Shown here: positions 55,667 to 64,000 of the stretch, one piece after another | How positions within the stretch are numbered: the stretch's first letter is position 1 | Layout of the letters: each line of letters begins with the position of its first letter | NCBI RefSeq assembly: GCF_009184895.1 | Contig: NZ_WESE01000001.1 | Span: 62,001 to 126,000 of the forward strand | Reading direction: 5' to 3' | Source: Nostocoides sp. F2B08 | GTDB lineage: Bacteria; Actinomycetota; Actinomycetes; Actinomycetales; Dermatophilaceae | DNA length: 64,000 nt | Notes under the pieces: model-generated | The model's database searches: none | Seen by the model: the letters and a program-made list of their open reading frames with translations, nothing else | What the model was told of the DNA's origin: nothing | Translations under genes and position numbers: made by a program

Positions 55667-55927
55667 TCACTCCTGGGCGAGCAGGCCGTTCACGGTCGCG
55701 ACGTACTCCCGCTCCGCCGCTTCGGGCGAGGTGCCGGAGAGGTCGGCCCAGGCGTCGTACTTGGCGCGACCGACGACGTCGAGGAACCCGGGCCGCTTGC
55801 CGGCGACATCCCCGGACGTCGCCTGCTTGTAAAGCCCGTACAGGCGCAGCTTGACGTCGTTGCCGGGATCCCGGGACAGGCCCTGGACGGCGGCGACAGC
55901 GGACTCGAAATCCGTGACCTCGGCCAT
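55667..55927 (-). CDS. Acyl-CoA-binding protein (ACBP)
   Basis: An 86-residue protein matching the four-helix ACBP fold known mainly from eukaryotes. Ligand residues of animal ACBP (Y28, Y31, K32, K54, Y73) align with a constant offset of two to Y30, Y33, K34, K56 and Y75; motifs LYGLYKQATSGD and KYDAWADLSGTSPE are near-eukaryotic. It would buffer long-chain acyl-CoA in the cytosol. It stands alone 59 bases before pepO on the same strand. No fatty-acid gene is adjacent. Confidence 0.92.
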   Translation of the reverse strand: MAEVTDFESAVAAVQGLSRDPGNDVKLRLYGLYKQATSGDVAGKRPGFLDVVGRAKYDAWADLSGTSPEAAEREYVATVNGLLAQE

Positions 55928-56003
55928 GGACAGACACCTTACGCCCGCTCGCATGCGCACGGAGGGATTCGACAACCCCGGTTCAGTGCGGCGGCTGCGC
56001 GCG

Positions 56004-56198
56004 TCAGGTGCGAGGACGCCGCTCGCGGACCGCGCCGACGAGCTCCTCGCCCCGATGCGTCAGGAGCTCGCGACCGTCCCGGCGGGCCGGGACCGCGACG
56101 AGGCCGACCACAGCGAGAGCGAGGGCGAGGCAGATCATCATGCCGAGGACGAGAGCGAACACGAGACAAGAGTGACCGGCGCACCCCCTCCGACTCAA
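56004..56198 (-). CDS. Small single-span membrane protein, TTG start
   Basis: A 64-residue reading frame with a hydrophobic helix of about 27 residues (from CLVFALVLGM to GLVAVPA, residues 11-37) and a basic/acidic cytoplasmic tail. The TTG at 56198 is preceded by AGGGGGTGATTCC, an almost perfect match to the anti-Shine-Dalgarno sequence, at 6-7 base spacing; this decides the start. No homologue is recognised. It lies between ACBP and the divergent signal peptidase. Confidence 0.6.
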   Translation of the reverse strand: MSRRGCAGHSCLVFALVLGMMICLALALAVVGLVAVPARRDGRELLTHRGEELVGAVRERRPRT

Positions 56199-56294
56199 AC
56201 GGAATCACCCCCTGAGACCGAACTGTGACCAATGAGACGACCCGGGCCTTCCGGCGGTCCGGACCGCCTCGGTGGCGGCCCTTAAGGTTGGGAC

Positions 56295-57062
56295 GTGTCC
56301 GACACCTCTCCAGCCGGGCGTCCGGCGCGCACGAGCCCCCCGGCGCCACGGACCGGACCCGGCCCAGGAGGTCGCGGTCGACGCCGGCGCGGGCATTCGA
56401 CCTGGCGCCGGACCCTGCTCGAGGTCAGCATCGCGATCGGAATCCTCGCCCTCGTCCAGGGGCTGGTGGTCAAGGCCTACCAGATTCCGTCGGCGTCGAT
56501 GGAGGACACCCTGATGACCGGGGACCGGATCCTCGTCAACCGCCTCGACGACGACGTCGAGCGCGGTGACGTCATCGTCTTCGAGCACGGCGACACGTGG
56601 GAGTCCTCCCGCCGCAGTCCGAGTGACAGCGCCGTCGTCAACGTGCTCCGCTGGGTCGGAACGGTCGTCGGCCTCGGACCCTCGACCCGCGCATACACAG
56701 TCAAGAGGGTGATCGCCACGGGAGGTGAGACGGTCGCCTGTTGCTCCGACCAGGGTGCGGTGACGGTCGACGGGGTGCCTCTCGAGGAGGACTATCTCGG
56801 ATCCGACCTGCCGTTCACACCCGGTGAGACCGACTGCACGACCACGCCGAGATCGGTCCGGTGCTTCCCGGAGATCACCGTGCCCGGCGGCTCGCTGTTC
56901 ATGCTGGGAGACAACCGGGCGAACTCCGCCGACAGCGTCGTCGCCTGCCGCGGTAGGGACGACGACGGGGGATGTGCTCGCTTCGTGCGCGTCGACCAGG
57001 TGGTGGGGCCGGTCGTGGCGCGGTTCTGGCCACCGACGGCGATCGGCGGCATCGACCCCTAG
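56295..57062 (+). CDS. Third signal peptidase I
   Basis: A complete type I signal peptidase of 255 residues, far from the lepB pair. An arginine-rich N-terminal stretch (RGRRRRGH) precedes the membrane helix (about 41-60), then S68 in IPSASMEDTL, K137 in YTVKRVIATGGE and LGDNRANSADS. A cysteine-containing loop (about 145-200) is longer than in the first copy. It converges on smc with 34 bases between stops. Why the cell carries three copies is not evident; it may serve a particular substrate set. Confidence 0.93.
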   Translation: MSDTSPAGRPARTSPPAPRTGPGPGGRGRRRRGHSTWRRTLLEVSIAIGILALVQGLVVKAYQIPSASMEDTLMTGDRILVNRLDDDVERGDVIVFEHGDTWESSRRSPSDSAVVNVLRWVGTVVGLGPSTRAYTVKRVIATGGETVACCSDQGAVTVDGVPLEEDYLGSDLPFTPGETDCTTTPRSVRCFPEITVPGGSLFMLGDNRANSADSVVACRGRDDDGGCARFVRVDQVVGPVVARFWPPTAIGGIDP

Positions 57063-57096
57063 TCACGGCCCACTGCCACCCGGGTCGAGCTGCGGG

Positions 57097-60000
57097 TCAG
57101 GCCGACCGCTCGAGGTCGCGCAGCCGCTGGGAGACGACGGTGGTGACCCCGTCCCCGCGCATCGAGACACCGTACAGTGCGTCGGCGACCTCCATGGTGC
57201 GCTTCTGGTGAGTGATGACGATGAGCTGGCTGCTGTCCCGGAGCTCCTCGAACAGCGTGATCAGGCGTCCGAGGTTGGTGTCGTCCAGGGCGGCCTCGAC
57301 CTCGTCCATGATGTAGAACGGGCTCGGGCGGGCCTTGAAGATCGCGACCAGCAGCGCCACCGCGACGAGCGAGCGCTCCCCTCCTGAGAGCAGCGACAGC
57401 CGTTTGACCTTCTTGCCGGGCGGGCGAGCCTCCACCTCGATCCCGGTCGTCAGCATGTCCCCGGGGTCGGTGAGGACCAGCCGACCCTCGCCACCCGGGA
57501 ACAGCCGCTCGAAGACCCGCTCGAACTGTGCGGCGGTGTCGTGGAAGGCCTCCGTGAACACCTGCTCGACCCGCTCGTCGACCTCGCGCACGATGTCGAG
57601 CAGGTCGCGCTTGCTGGCCTTGAGGTCCTCGATCTGCTGGGTGAGGAACGCGTGCCGCTCCTCGAGCGCGGCGAACTCCTCCAGCGCGAGGGGGTTGACC
57701 CGACCCAGGGCCGCGAGCGCGCGCTCGGCCTTGCGGAGCCGCTTCTCCTGCTCCTCGCGGACGAACGGCATGGGCTCCGACACCTCGTCCCCCGTTCCGG
57801 ACTCCCCCGGGCCTCCGGCGTCCGGCGAGGGACCGAGCTGCGGGACAGGACGATGGGGACCGTATTCGTCGATCAGCACCTCGGGATCGATCCCGAGCTC
57901 CTCGACCGCCTTGATCTGGAGCTGCTCGACCCGGGCCAGCTGGGCTGCGCGAGCGATCTCGTCCTTGTGCACCGAGTCGGTCAGCTCGCGCAGCTCGTCC
58001 TGCAGAGCACTGACCTCGGCGCGCACGCGCGCGAGCTCGGCATCCCTCTCCGTCCGAGCCGCTTCGCCCTCGTCGCGGTGCCGGCGAGCGAGCTCGAGGG
58101 CCTCCGCGACACGGTCCACGGCGTATAGCGCCGCGACCCGCACCGCCGAGGCGACCTCGGCCTCGCGAGCCCGGCGCTCGCGCCGTTGGCGAAGTCGCTC
58201 GCGGGCCGCGAGCTCGTTGCGGGCCGCCCCCTCCAGCGACTCCGCACGCCCGCGAACGGCCCGCGCCCGCTCCTCCTTGGTCCGAAGCGCGAGGCGCAGC
58301 TCGGTTTCGGCGGTGCGAGCGCTGCTCGCCGCGACCTCGAGCCGATCCCGCTCCTCGGTCCCGGGCTCGAGCTGCTCACCCTCTGGTACCTCGGCCCCCG
58401 CGCGCTCCAGCCGCTCCTCGAGCGCCGCGAGCTCCTCGCGGTCACCGGAGAGGGCGGCCGCGACGTCGTTCATCGCTCGCTGGGTGCGCTCGGCCTCGGC
58501 ACGGGCCCCCCGGGCCGCGGACCCCAACGTGCCGAGCTTCTCGGCGAGCGCCGCCATGCGCGCGTCCGACTCGTGCAGCCGTTCGAGCGCGGCTGCGACC
58601 CGGTCCTCCAGGCGCGATGCCTCCTCCCGAGCTCCGGACAGTGCGAAGCGGGCCTGCTCGACCCGTCGCTCCGCCGCGTCGGCGGCGTCCGCGGTCTCGG
58701 TCGCGGCCGACTGGATCTCGAGCAGACTCCGCGACTCCCCGCTCGAGCCACCGCGCACGAAGGTGGGTCCGTAGACGTCGCCGTCGGCCGTGACGGCCGC
58801 GATCCCCTCACCGCGGCTCACGAGGTCGAGGGCATGGTGGGTGTCGGGGACGACGGCGACACGGTCGAGGACCTCCGCGAGCGCACCTCTGAGCGCCTTC
58901 GGTGCATCGACCACGTCGACGGCCCAGCGGGCCGGGGCGTCGAGGTGTGGCCACCCGCTGCGGTCCGTGCCGGCGACAACGCCCTCGAGGAGGAGTCCCG
59001 CCCGGCCCGCCTCCTCCTCCCGGAGGCGCTCGAGCGCGACGGCCGCGCTTTCGTGCGAGGTGGCCGTCACCGCCTCCACGGCCCAGCCGAGGGCCGCGGA
59101 CACCGCCGCCTCCCAGCCGGACTCGATGACCAGGGCCTCCGCGAGTGAGCCGGACACCCCCTCGGCCCCCGCCTCGAGGAGTGCGGCTGCACCGTCCTTG
59201 TGGCGCAGCGACAGCTGCAGGGCCTCGAGACGCGCGAGCAGCGACCCACGCTCCCGGTCCGCCGACTGTTCCTCCGCAACGAGAGCGCGCACCCGCTCCT
59301 GGGCCTCGGCGAGCGCGGCTGCCGCCGCCTCGTGTTCGGAGTCGAGACCGACCTCGTCCTCTTCGTCGTGTGCAACGCCGGCCTCGAGGGCGGCGTACTC
59401 GCGCTCGGCCTCGGTCGCCCGTCGGACGCTCGCCTGGAGGACCTCGTCGAGCCGACCGAGCTCGGCCTCGCCGGCCTCGATGCGGCTGCGCCGGGCGGCG
59501 ACCTGTCCGTTCAGTCGGGCCAGGCCCTCACGGCGGTCCGCGGCGGCCCTGGCCAGGGCTGCCACCCGCCTCGTCTCGACGGCGAGCGCCTCCTCCGCCT
59601 CGGCACGGGCTTCGACGGCGGCCGCGAGACCGGCTTCTGCATCGGCCACCTCGGCGAGCAGCTGCCGTTCGGTCTCCCGGGCCGAGACCGCCTGCCGGCG
59701 CAGCTCCTCCGGGTCACGTCCGCTGGTCGTCTCGTCGACGTCGTCCTGACCGAGCAACCGGACCCGCTCTCCCGCGACGCTGGCCGTCGACTCCAAGCGG
59801 TCCCGGACGCTCTGCAGACGGACGTAGCGCTCCCCGGCCCGCATCAGCTCGGGGACCTCCGACCGCGCCCGCTCCTCGAGGGCGCGGACGAGGTCGAGGC
59901 GCTCCGCCAGGGCGGCCTCGACACCGGCCCGACGCGCGAGCAGTGCGGACTCGTCGGCGGCCTCCTGGTCGAGGGCGGCGGTGAGCTGGGCGAGATCGTC

Positions 60001-60693
60001 GGCGACGAGCCGCATGCGCGCGTCGCGCGCATCCGCCTGGATGAACGCCGCCCGTCGCGCGGTCTCGGCCTGGCGGCCGAGGGGACCGAGCTGGCGTCGG
60101 ATCTCGCTGACCAGGTCACTGACGCGGGTGAGGTTGCCCTCCATGGCCTCGAGCTTGCGGAGCGCGCGCTCCTTGCGCTTGCGGTGCTTGAGGACGCCCG
60201 CGGCCTCCTCGATGAAGCCCCGGCGCTCCTCCGGGGTGGATCGCAGCACCGTGTCGAGCTGGCCCTGGCCGACGATGACGTGCATCTCACGACCGATCCC
60301 GCTGTCGGAGAGGAGCTCCTGGATGTCCAGGAGGCGGCAGGAGGTGCCGTTGATGGCGTACTCGCTCCCTCCCGAGCGGAACATCGTGCGACTGATCGTC
60401 ACCTCGGTGTAGTCGATCGGGAGCGCGCCGTCGGTGTTGTCGATCGTGAGGCTCACCTCGGCCCGCCCCAACGGCGCCCGCCCCGAGGTGCCGGCGAAGA
60501 TGACGTCCTCCATCTTGCCGCCGCGCAGGCTCTTGGCGCCCTGCTCCCCCATGACCCATGCGAGGGCGTCGACCACGTTGGACTTGCCCGACCCGTTGGG
60601 ACCGACGATGCACGTGATGCCCGGCTCCAGGCGCAAGGTCGTCGCCGAGGCGAAGGACTTGAAGCCCTTGAGCGTCAGGGTCTTGACGTACAT
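57097..60693 (-). CDS. smc: Chromosome segregation ATPase SMC
   Basis: A 1198-residue SMC that organises and compacts the chromosome with ScpA and ScpB. Walker A GPNGSGKS (31-38) and the Q-loop open the N-terminal head; two very long coiled coils, rich in Ala, Glu and Arg, flank the hinge (about 480-660); the C-terminal head has LSGGERSLVAVAL and Walker B YIMDEVEAALDD. Start ATG 60693 fits the family N-terminus MYVKTLTLKGFKSF. It is in the usual place upstream of ftsY, but four genes are inserted between them here. Confidence 0.97.
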   Translation of the reverse strand: MYVKTLTLKGFKSFASATTLRLEPGITCIVGPNGSGKSNVVDALAWVMGEQGAKSLRGGKMEDVIFAGTSGRAPLGRAEVSLTIDNTDGALPIDYTEVTISRTMFRSGGSEYAINGTSCRLLDIQELLSDSGIGREMHVIVGQGQLDTVLRSTPEERRGFIEEAAGVLKHRKRKERALRKLEAMEGNLTRVSDLVSEIRRQLGPLGRQAETARRAAFIQADARDARMRLVADDLAQLTAALDQEAADESALLARRAGVEAALAERLDLVRALEERARSEVPELMRAGERYVRLQSVRDRLESTASVAGERVRLLGQDDVDETTSGRDPEELRRQAVSARETERQLLAEVADAEAGLAAAVEARAEAEEALAVETRRVAALARAAADRREGLARLNGQVAARRSRIEAGEAELGRLDEVLQASVRRATEAEREYAALEAGVAHDEEDEVGLDSEHEAAAAALAEAQERVRALVAEEQSADRERGSLLARLEALQLSLRHKDGAAALLEAGAEGVSGSLAEALVIESGWEAAVSAALGWAVEAVTATSHESAAVALERLREEEAGRAGLLLEGVVAGTDRSGWPHLDAPARWAVDVVDAPKALRGALAEVLDRVAVVPDTHHALDLVSRGEGIAAVTADGDVYGPTFVRGGSSGESRSLLEIQSAATETADAADAAERRVEQARFALSGAREEASRLEDRVAAALERLHESDARMAALAEKLGTLGSAARGARAEAERTQRAMNDVAAALSGDREELAALEERLERAGAEVPEGEQLEPGTEERDRLEVAASSARTAETELRLALRTKEERARAVRGRAESLEGAARNELAARERLRQRRERRAREAEVASAVRVAALYAVDRVAEALELARRHRDEGEAARTERDAELARVRAEVSALQDELRELTDSVHKDEIARAAQLARVEQLQIKAVEELGIDPEVLIDEYGPHRPVPQLGPSPDAGGPGESGTGDEVSEPMPFVREEQEKRLRKAERALAALGRVNPLALEEFAALEERHAFLTQQIEDLKASKRDLLDIVREVDERVEQVFTEAFHDTAAQFERVFERLFPGGEGRLVLTDPGDMLTTGIEVEARPPGKKVKRLSLLSGGERSLVAVALLVAIFKARPSPFYIMDEVEAALDDTNLGRLITLFEELRDSSQLIVITHQKRTMEVADALYGVSMRGDGVTTVVSQRLRDLERSA

Positions 60694-60998
60694 GCGGTCC
60701 TTCAGTGCGATCGGTCACGGCCGGCCCGGTCGGGCACGACCTCCCGGACGTCCGACGGCCCGGGTCGGGTCGCCGCTCACTGTACCGTCGCCACGCGCTC
60801 GTCCCGTGGACGTCACCGCGGCTCCGGACCGGGTGTCGGGAGGTCCGACGAAGGGGCCGGGGTCCATGGGACGCCTGTGGCGGATGAGGTGTATGCGCTG
60901 GTCACCGACCGTGGCGAACGTCGCATACCCCTCGGTGCGTCGCGAACGGTCGGGAAAACCCGGTGAGCGTTGTCGGTCACGGTGTGCACACTGGTGGG
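60694..60998. other. Divergent smc-MFS intergenic region
   Basis: 305 bases without a supportable gene. Both flanking promoters must lie here. On the minus strand TACAGT (60779-60784) is a plausible -10 for smc, about 90 bases from its start, with no convincing -35. No strong hairpin or repeat is seen. Confidence 0.4.
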
Positions 60999-62492
60999 AT
61001 GTCCGACAAGCCGGTGAGTACGTCCGCGGACTCCGCGTACCGGACCTTCCTCCACCTGCTCGTCAACACCGCGGTCGCCGGGCTGACGACGAGCTACCTC
61101 TGGTTCGGGCTGACCTTCTGGACCTACCTCGAGACCCGCTCGATCCTGGCGACCGGAGTCATCGGCGGCGCCTACATGCTCCTGGTCTCGGTGAGCAGCA
61201 TCGTCTTCGGATCCCTGGTCGACCGGCTCCGCAAGGTCGTGGCGATGCGGGTCTCGTCCGTGATGACCCTTGGGTTCTTCGGCCTCGCCACCGGTCTCTG
61301 GCTCGCCGTTCCCGGTGACCAGATGACTGACCTGAGCCGTCCGTGGTTCTGGACCTTCGCGCTCCTGATCCTCGTGGGGTCGGTGGTCGAGCACATGCGC
61401 AACATCGCGCTGTCGACGAGCGTGACCATCCTCATCCAGGACGACCGCCGGGACCGCGCCAACGGCCTGGTCGGCACGGCCCAGGGCATCACGTTCCTCA
61501 CGACGAGTGTCCTCTCCGGTCTGTCGATCGGCATGCTCGGCATGGGCTGGACGCTCGCCATGGCGCTGGGCCTGGTGTCGCTGGGCCTGATCCACCTCTT
61601 CCTCATCCGCATGCCGCAGGAGCCGGTCCCGGCCGCAGCGGGCTCGGACGACTTCGGCCGCATCGACCTCGCGGGCTCGATCGTCGTCATCCGCGCGACC
61701 ACCGGTCTGCTGGCCCTCATCGTCTTCTCGACCTTCAACAACTTCGTCGGTGGGGTCTACATGGCCCTGATGGACCCCTATGGCCTCGAGATGTTCCGCG
61801 TCGAGGTGTGGGGCGTCGTCCTCGGGGTGTCCTCGCTCGGCTTCCTCGTCGGCGGTGCCGTCGTGGCCAAGGTCGGGCTCGGCCGCAGCCCGGTGCGGAC
61901 CCTGCTCTTGTGCGTAGCGGCCATGGGCGCACTCGGTGCGCTGTTCACGATCCGGGAGCTGTGGTGGCTCTATGCAGCGGGGATCTTCGCCTACATGACC
62001 CTCATCCCCGCTGTGGAGGCGGCGGAGCAGACGGTGATCCAACGGGTGATCCCGCTCGAGCGGCAGGGGCGGGTCTTCGGTTTCGCGATGGCCGTCGAGA
62101 CCGCCGCGGCTCCCATCACGGCCTTCCTCATCGCACCCATCGCGGACCGCTGGATCATCCCGTTCGCCTCGTCCGAGGAGGGACGCCGGATCCTCGACCC
62201 CCTCGTCGGCACCGGCACCCCCGTCTCGCGGGGTATCGCCGTCGTGTTCCTCGTCGCCGGCCTGCTGATGGTCGTCGTGGCCCTGTTGGCGCTGCGCTCA
62301 CCCGCCTACCGTTCGCTGGTCCGCGCGTACGCGGACGCGGCCCCCGCCGATGTCACTCCCGTCGCTCCGGTGCTCCGACCCGGCGAGGCGGTCACGGCGA
62401 CGTCGGCCGCCGCAGCCGTGTCACAGCTGCACGCCGAGGGGCCCGCTCCGGCCGGGCACGAGGACGAACCGACCGGCTCAGACCTCCCGTGA
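60999..62492 (+). CDS. MFS transporter
   Basis: A 497-residue major-facilitator protein with 12 predicted membrane helices between residues 20 and 450. The loop between helices 2 and 3 has FGSLVDRLRKVVAM, the standard MFS signature with its aspartate and arginine, and a weaker copy follows helix 8. The last 60 residues are polar, Ala/Pro-rich and cytoplasmic. It resembles enterobactin-exporter/multidrug groups; cargo unknown. ATG 60999 was chosen, with GTG codons at 60963 and 60984 as alternatives. Its last 15 bases overlap the 3' end of the opposite chorismate mutase gene. Confidence 0.85.
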   Translation: MSDKPVSTSADSAYRTFLHLLVNTAVAGLTTSYLWFGLTFWTYLETRSILATGVIGGAYMLLVSVSSIVFGSLVDRLRKVVAMRVSSVMTLGFFGLATGLWLAVPGDQMTDLSRPWFWTFALLILVGSVVEHMRNIALSTSVTILIQDDRRDRANGLVGTAQGITFLTTSVLSGLSIGMLGMGWTLAMALGLVSLGLIHLFLIRMPQEPVPAAAGSDDFGRIDLAGSIVVIRATTGLLALIVFSTFNNFVGGVYMALMDPYGLEMFRVEVWGVVLGVSSLGFLVGGAVVAKVGLGRSPVRTLLLCVAAMGALGALFTIRELWWLYAAGIFAYMTLIPAVEAAEQTVIQRVIPLERQGRVFGFAMAVETAAAPITAFLIAPIADRWIIPFASSEEGRRILDPLVGTGTPVSRGIAVVFLVAGLLMVVVALLALRSPAYRSLVRAYADAAPADVTPVAPVLRPGEAVTATSAAAAVSQLHAEGPAPAGHEDEPTGSDLP

Positions 62493-62771
62493 CGCGATGG
62501 CCTCGTGGTGCCGGATCACCTCGGCGATGATGAAGTTCAAGAACTTCTCGGCGAACTGCGGATCGAGTCCCGCCTCGTCCGCCAGGGCTCGCAGCCGGGC
62601 GATCTGACGCTCCTCGCGCTGTGGGTCAGCGGGCGGCAGGCCGAGGGATGCCTTGAGCTCCCCCACCTGCTGAGTGGCTTTGAACCGCTCGGCGAGAAGG
62701 TGGACGAGCGCGGCGTCGATGTTGTCGATGCTCGCGCGCAGCCGACTGAGGTCGGATGGGGACTCGCTCAC
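62478..62771 (-). CDS. Chorismate mutase (AroQ type, monofunctional)
   Basis: A 97-residue AroQ-fold mutase converting chorismate to prephenate for Phe and Tyr synthesis. The helical pattern RLRASIDNIDAALVHLLAER (residues 10-29) begins the domain; active-site residues map to the R of AERF, K of GELK and the D-x-x-R-E-E cluster in DPQREERQ. No prephenate dehydratase domain follows. GTG 62771 is the start. The gene overlaps the MFS transporter tail to tail. Confidence 0.9.
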   Translation of the reverse strand: MSESPSDLSRLRASIDNIDAALVHLLAERFKATQQVGELKASLGLPPADPQREERQIARLRALADEAGLDPQFAEKFLNFIIAEVIRHHEAIASREV

Positions 62772-62848
62772 GCGGCCATGGTAGGCAGCGGACCCCGACG
62801 GACGGCAGGGCCCATCCACGTGTCGGATGGGACCGAAGGTCTGCGCCC

Positions 62849-63151
62849 TCAGCGTTCCACGAAGCCGGTGACGCCTTCGCGCGCCGCACTGATCTCCGGG
62901 GTGGATACCCCGTCGACGTGCCCCGGCCGCCTGGCCGTCGTCGGCTGCTCCCCGAGCAACCGCACGAGGGCCGCGCAGTCGAGCCGCCGCCCCTGGACCA
63001 CCACCTCGACCCGACCGTCGGCCGTGTTGCGGGCGTGGCCGACCAGCCCGAGCTCGAGTGCGCGGGCGCGGGTCCACCACCGGAAACCCACGCCCTGGAC
63101 CATGCCGCGGACGAACACGGTGACGCGGACCACCTCGTCGCCGGCGCTCAT
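62849..63151 (-). CDS. acyP: Acylphosphatase
   Basis: A 100-residue ferredoxin-like enzyme that hydrolyses acyl phosphates such as carbamoyl and 1,3-bisphosphoglycerate. The signature VQGVGFRWW with the catalytic arginine (about 18-26) and the asparagine in [12 protein letters not shown] are intact. ATG 63151 overlaps the fpg stop by 4 bases. acyP beside fpg and smc is conserved in actinobacteria. Confidence 0.95.
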   Translation of the reverse strand: MSAGDEVVRVTVFVRGMVQGVGFRWWTRARALELGLVGHARNTADGRVEVVVQGRRLDCAALVRLLGEQPTTARRPGHVDGVSTPEISAAREGVTGFVER

Positions 63152-64000
63152 CCCGTCCTCCTCTGGCGTCGTCGGGTGATCGTCAGGCTGCGCGGTCGCG
63201 GCTGGCAGCGTGGACAGGAGAAGGACGACCGGTTCATGAACTGTTCCCTGCGGATGACCGCACCACAGCGGGCGCACTCCCGGCCCGCCTGTCCGTAGGC
63301 GTTGAGAGAGCGGTCGAAGTAGCCGGACTGTCCGTTGACGTGGACATAGAGCGCGTCGAAGCTGGTGCCACCCTGCTCGAGGGCGGCGGACATGACGTCC
63401 CGAGCGTGCCCCACGATGCGGGAGAGCGTCGGCTTGGTCAGGGTCCGGGCGAGCCGTTCCCCGTGGACGCCGGCCCGCCAGAGAGCCTCGTCCGCATAGA
63501 TGTTGCCGATTCCCGAGACGAGTGTCTGGTCGAGAAGAGCGCGTTTGACGGCCGAGTCCCGAAGCTTGAGCCGACGCACGACCGCGCGTTCGTCGAAGCA
63601 CGCCTCGAACGGGTCCGGCGCGATGTGCGCGATGGTCGTGGGGATGGAGTCCGGGCCGATCTCGGACCATGCCACTCCCCCGAAGGTGCGCTGGTCGACG
63701 AACCGCAGCTGTGGCCCTCCATCGACGAACGTCAGTCTGGCGTGCTCATGCCTCATCGGCGGGCGAGCGGGGTCGGCGACGAGCAGCTGGCCGCTCATGC
63801 CGAGGTGCAACAGGAGCGCCTCGGCAGGGGCGTCGGTGTCGTCGCACGGCTCCGCCAGCTCGAGCCAGAGGTACTTCCCGCGACGCCTGGCGGCGGTCAC
63901 GGTCCGACCGCCCAGTCGGGCCGACAGGTCCTCGGGTCCGGGCACGTGACGCCGCGCCACCCGGTGTCCGACGAACGTCGCCTCGTCGACCGTGCGACCG
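63148..64000 (-). CDS. mutM: Formamidopyrimidine-DNA glycosylase (5' end beyond window)
   Basis: Base-excision repair glycosylase/AP lyase that removes 8-oxoguanine and formamidopyrimidines. Visible are the catalytic-loop lysine in [13 protein letters not shown], the helix-two-turn-helix with [13 protein letters not shown], and the C-terminal zinc finger [12 protein letters not shown]...CPRCQ. The N-terminal proline and glutamate nucleophile lie outside the window; about 283 residues are seen. It overlaps acyP by 4 bases. Confidence 0.95.
   Translation of the reverse strand, partial: GRTVDEATFVGHRVARRHVPGPEDLSARLGGRTVTAARRRGKYLWLELAEPCDDTDAPAEALLLHLGMSGQLLVADPARPPMRHEHARLTFVDGGPQLRFVDQRTFGGVAWSEIGPDSIPTTIAHIAPDPFEACFDERAVVRRLKLRDSAVKRALLDQTLVSGIGNIYADEALWRAGVHGERLARTLTKPTLSRIVGHARDVMSAALEQGGTSFDALYVHVNGQSGYFDRSLNAYGQAGRECARCGAVIRREQFMNRSSFSCPRCQPRPRSLTITRRRQRRTG

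Noticed and set aside
59200-60966. 588-codon plus-strand frame opposite smc
   Set aside because: Composition mirrors the SMC coiled coil, no motif is recognised and smc itself is unambiguous.

Overview
The window is a high-GC (roughly 70% by eye), densely coded, mostly minus-strand segment of an actinomycete chromosome. Gene order follows the conserved actinobacterial block known from Mycobacterium tuberculosis: rseP-dxr, rlmN-cdsA-frr-pyrH-tsf-rpsB, M23 peptidase, xerC-dprA-comM-yraN-DUF2469-rnhB-lepB-rplS-trmD-rimM-KH protein-rpsP, ffh-glnD-glnB-amt-ftsY-smc, acyP-fpg. The gene content and the TrmD-acetyltransferase fusion suggest a Micrococcales member, possibly Intrasporangiaceae; the family assignment is inference.

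Layout. 1-2458: rseP (cut by the window edge) and dxr. 2522-16516: accessory block. It holds a stand-alone DnaB-C-type ATPase, then a polyamine module: gabD, speB, a saccharopine-dehydrogenase-like oxidoreductase, potC-potB-potA-potD and an aminobutyraldehyde dehydrogenase on the minus strand, with an Lrp/AsnC regulator, a class III aminotransferase and a PuuB-like FAD oxidase diverging on the plus strand. A near-concentric palindrome lies between the two arms. The module reads as import (PotABCD), agmatine to putrescine (SpeB), putrescine to aminobutanal (aminotransferase or oxidase), aminobutanal to GABA (PatD), and succinate semialdehyde to succinate (GabD). 16604-20046: LOG-family protein, zinc alcohol dehydrogenase, and a secreted copper monooxygenase lipoprotein resembling peptidylglycine hydroxylase.

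20039-25720: rlmN, cdsA, frr, pyrH, tsf and rpsB, with hairpins at the tsf and rpsB ends and an rpsB leader that can form two exclusive structures. 25974-31365: an amidase with an apparent one-base deletion near its 3' end, bracketed by two related hairpins (one a perfect 28-bp inverted repeat), and a two-gene ABC exporter in which one subunit has lost its own ATP site. 31513-33558: a plus-strand aminotransferase, a 62-bp tandem triplication and an M23-like protein lacking the usual catalytic histidine.

33565-43838: recombination, DNA-uptake, signal-peptidase and ribosome genes, nearly all overlapping or closely spaced. 44045-57062: amidohydrolase, alpha/beta hydrolase, SRP (ffh, ftsY), nitrogen control (glnD, glnB, amt), DCC protein, M13 peptidase, a eukaryote-like acyl-CoA-binding protein, a small membrane protein and a third signal peptidase. 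57097-64000: smc, an MFS transporter, chorismate mutase, acylphosphatase and the start-truncated fpg. No rRNA or tRNA gene, CRISPR array, insertion sequence or prophage was recognised.
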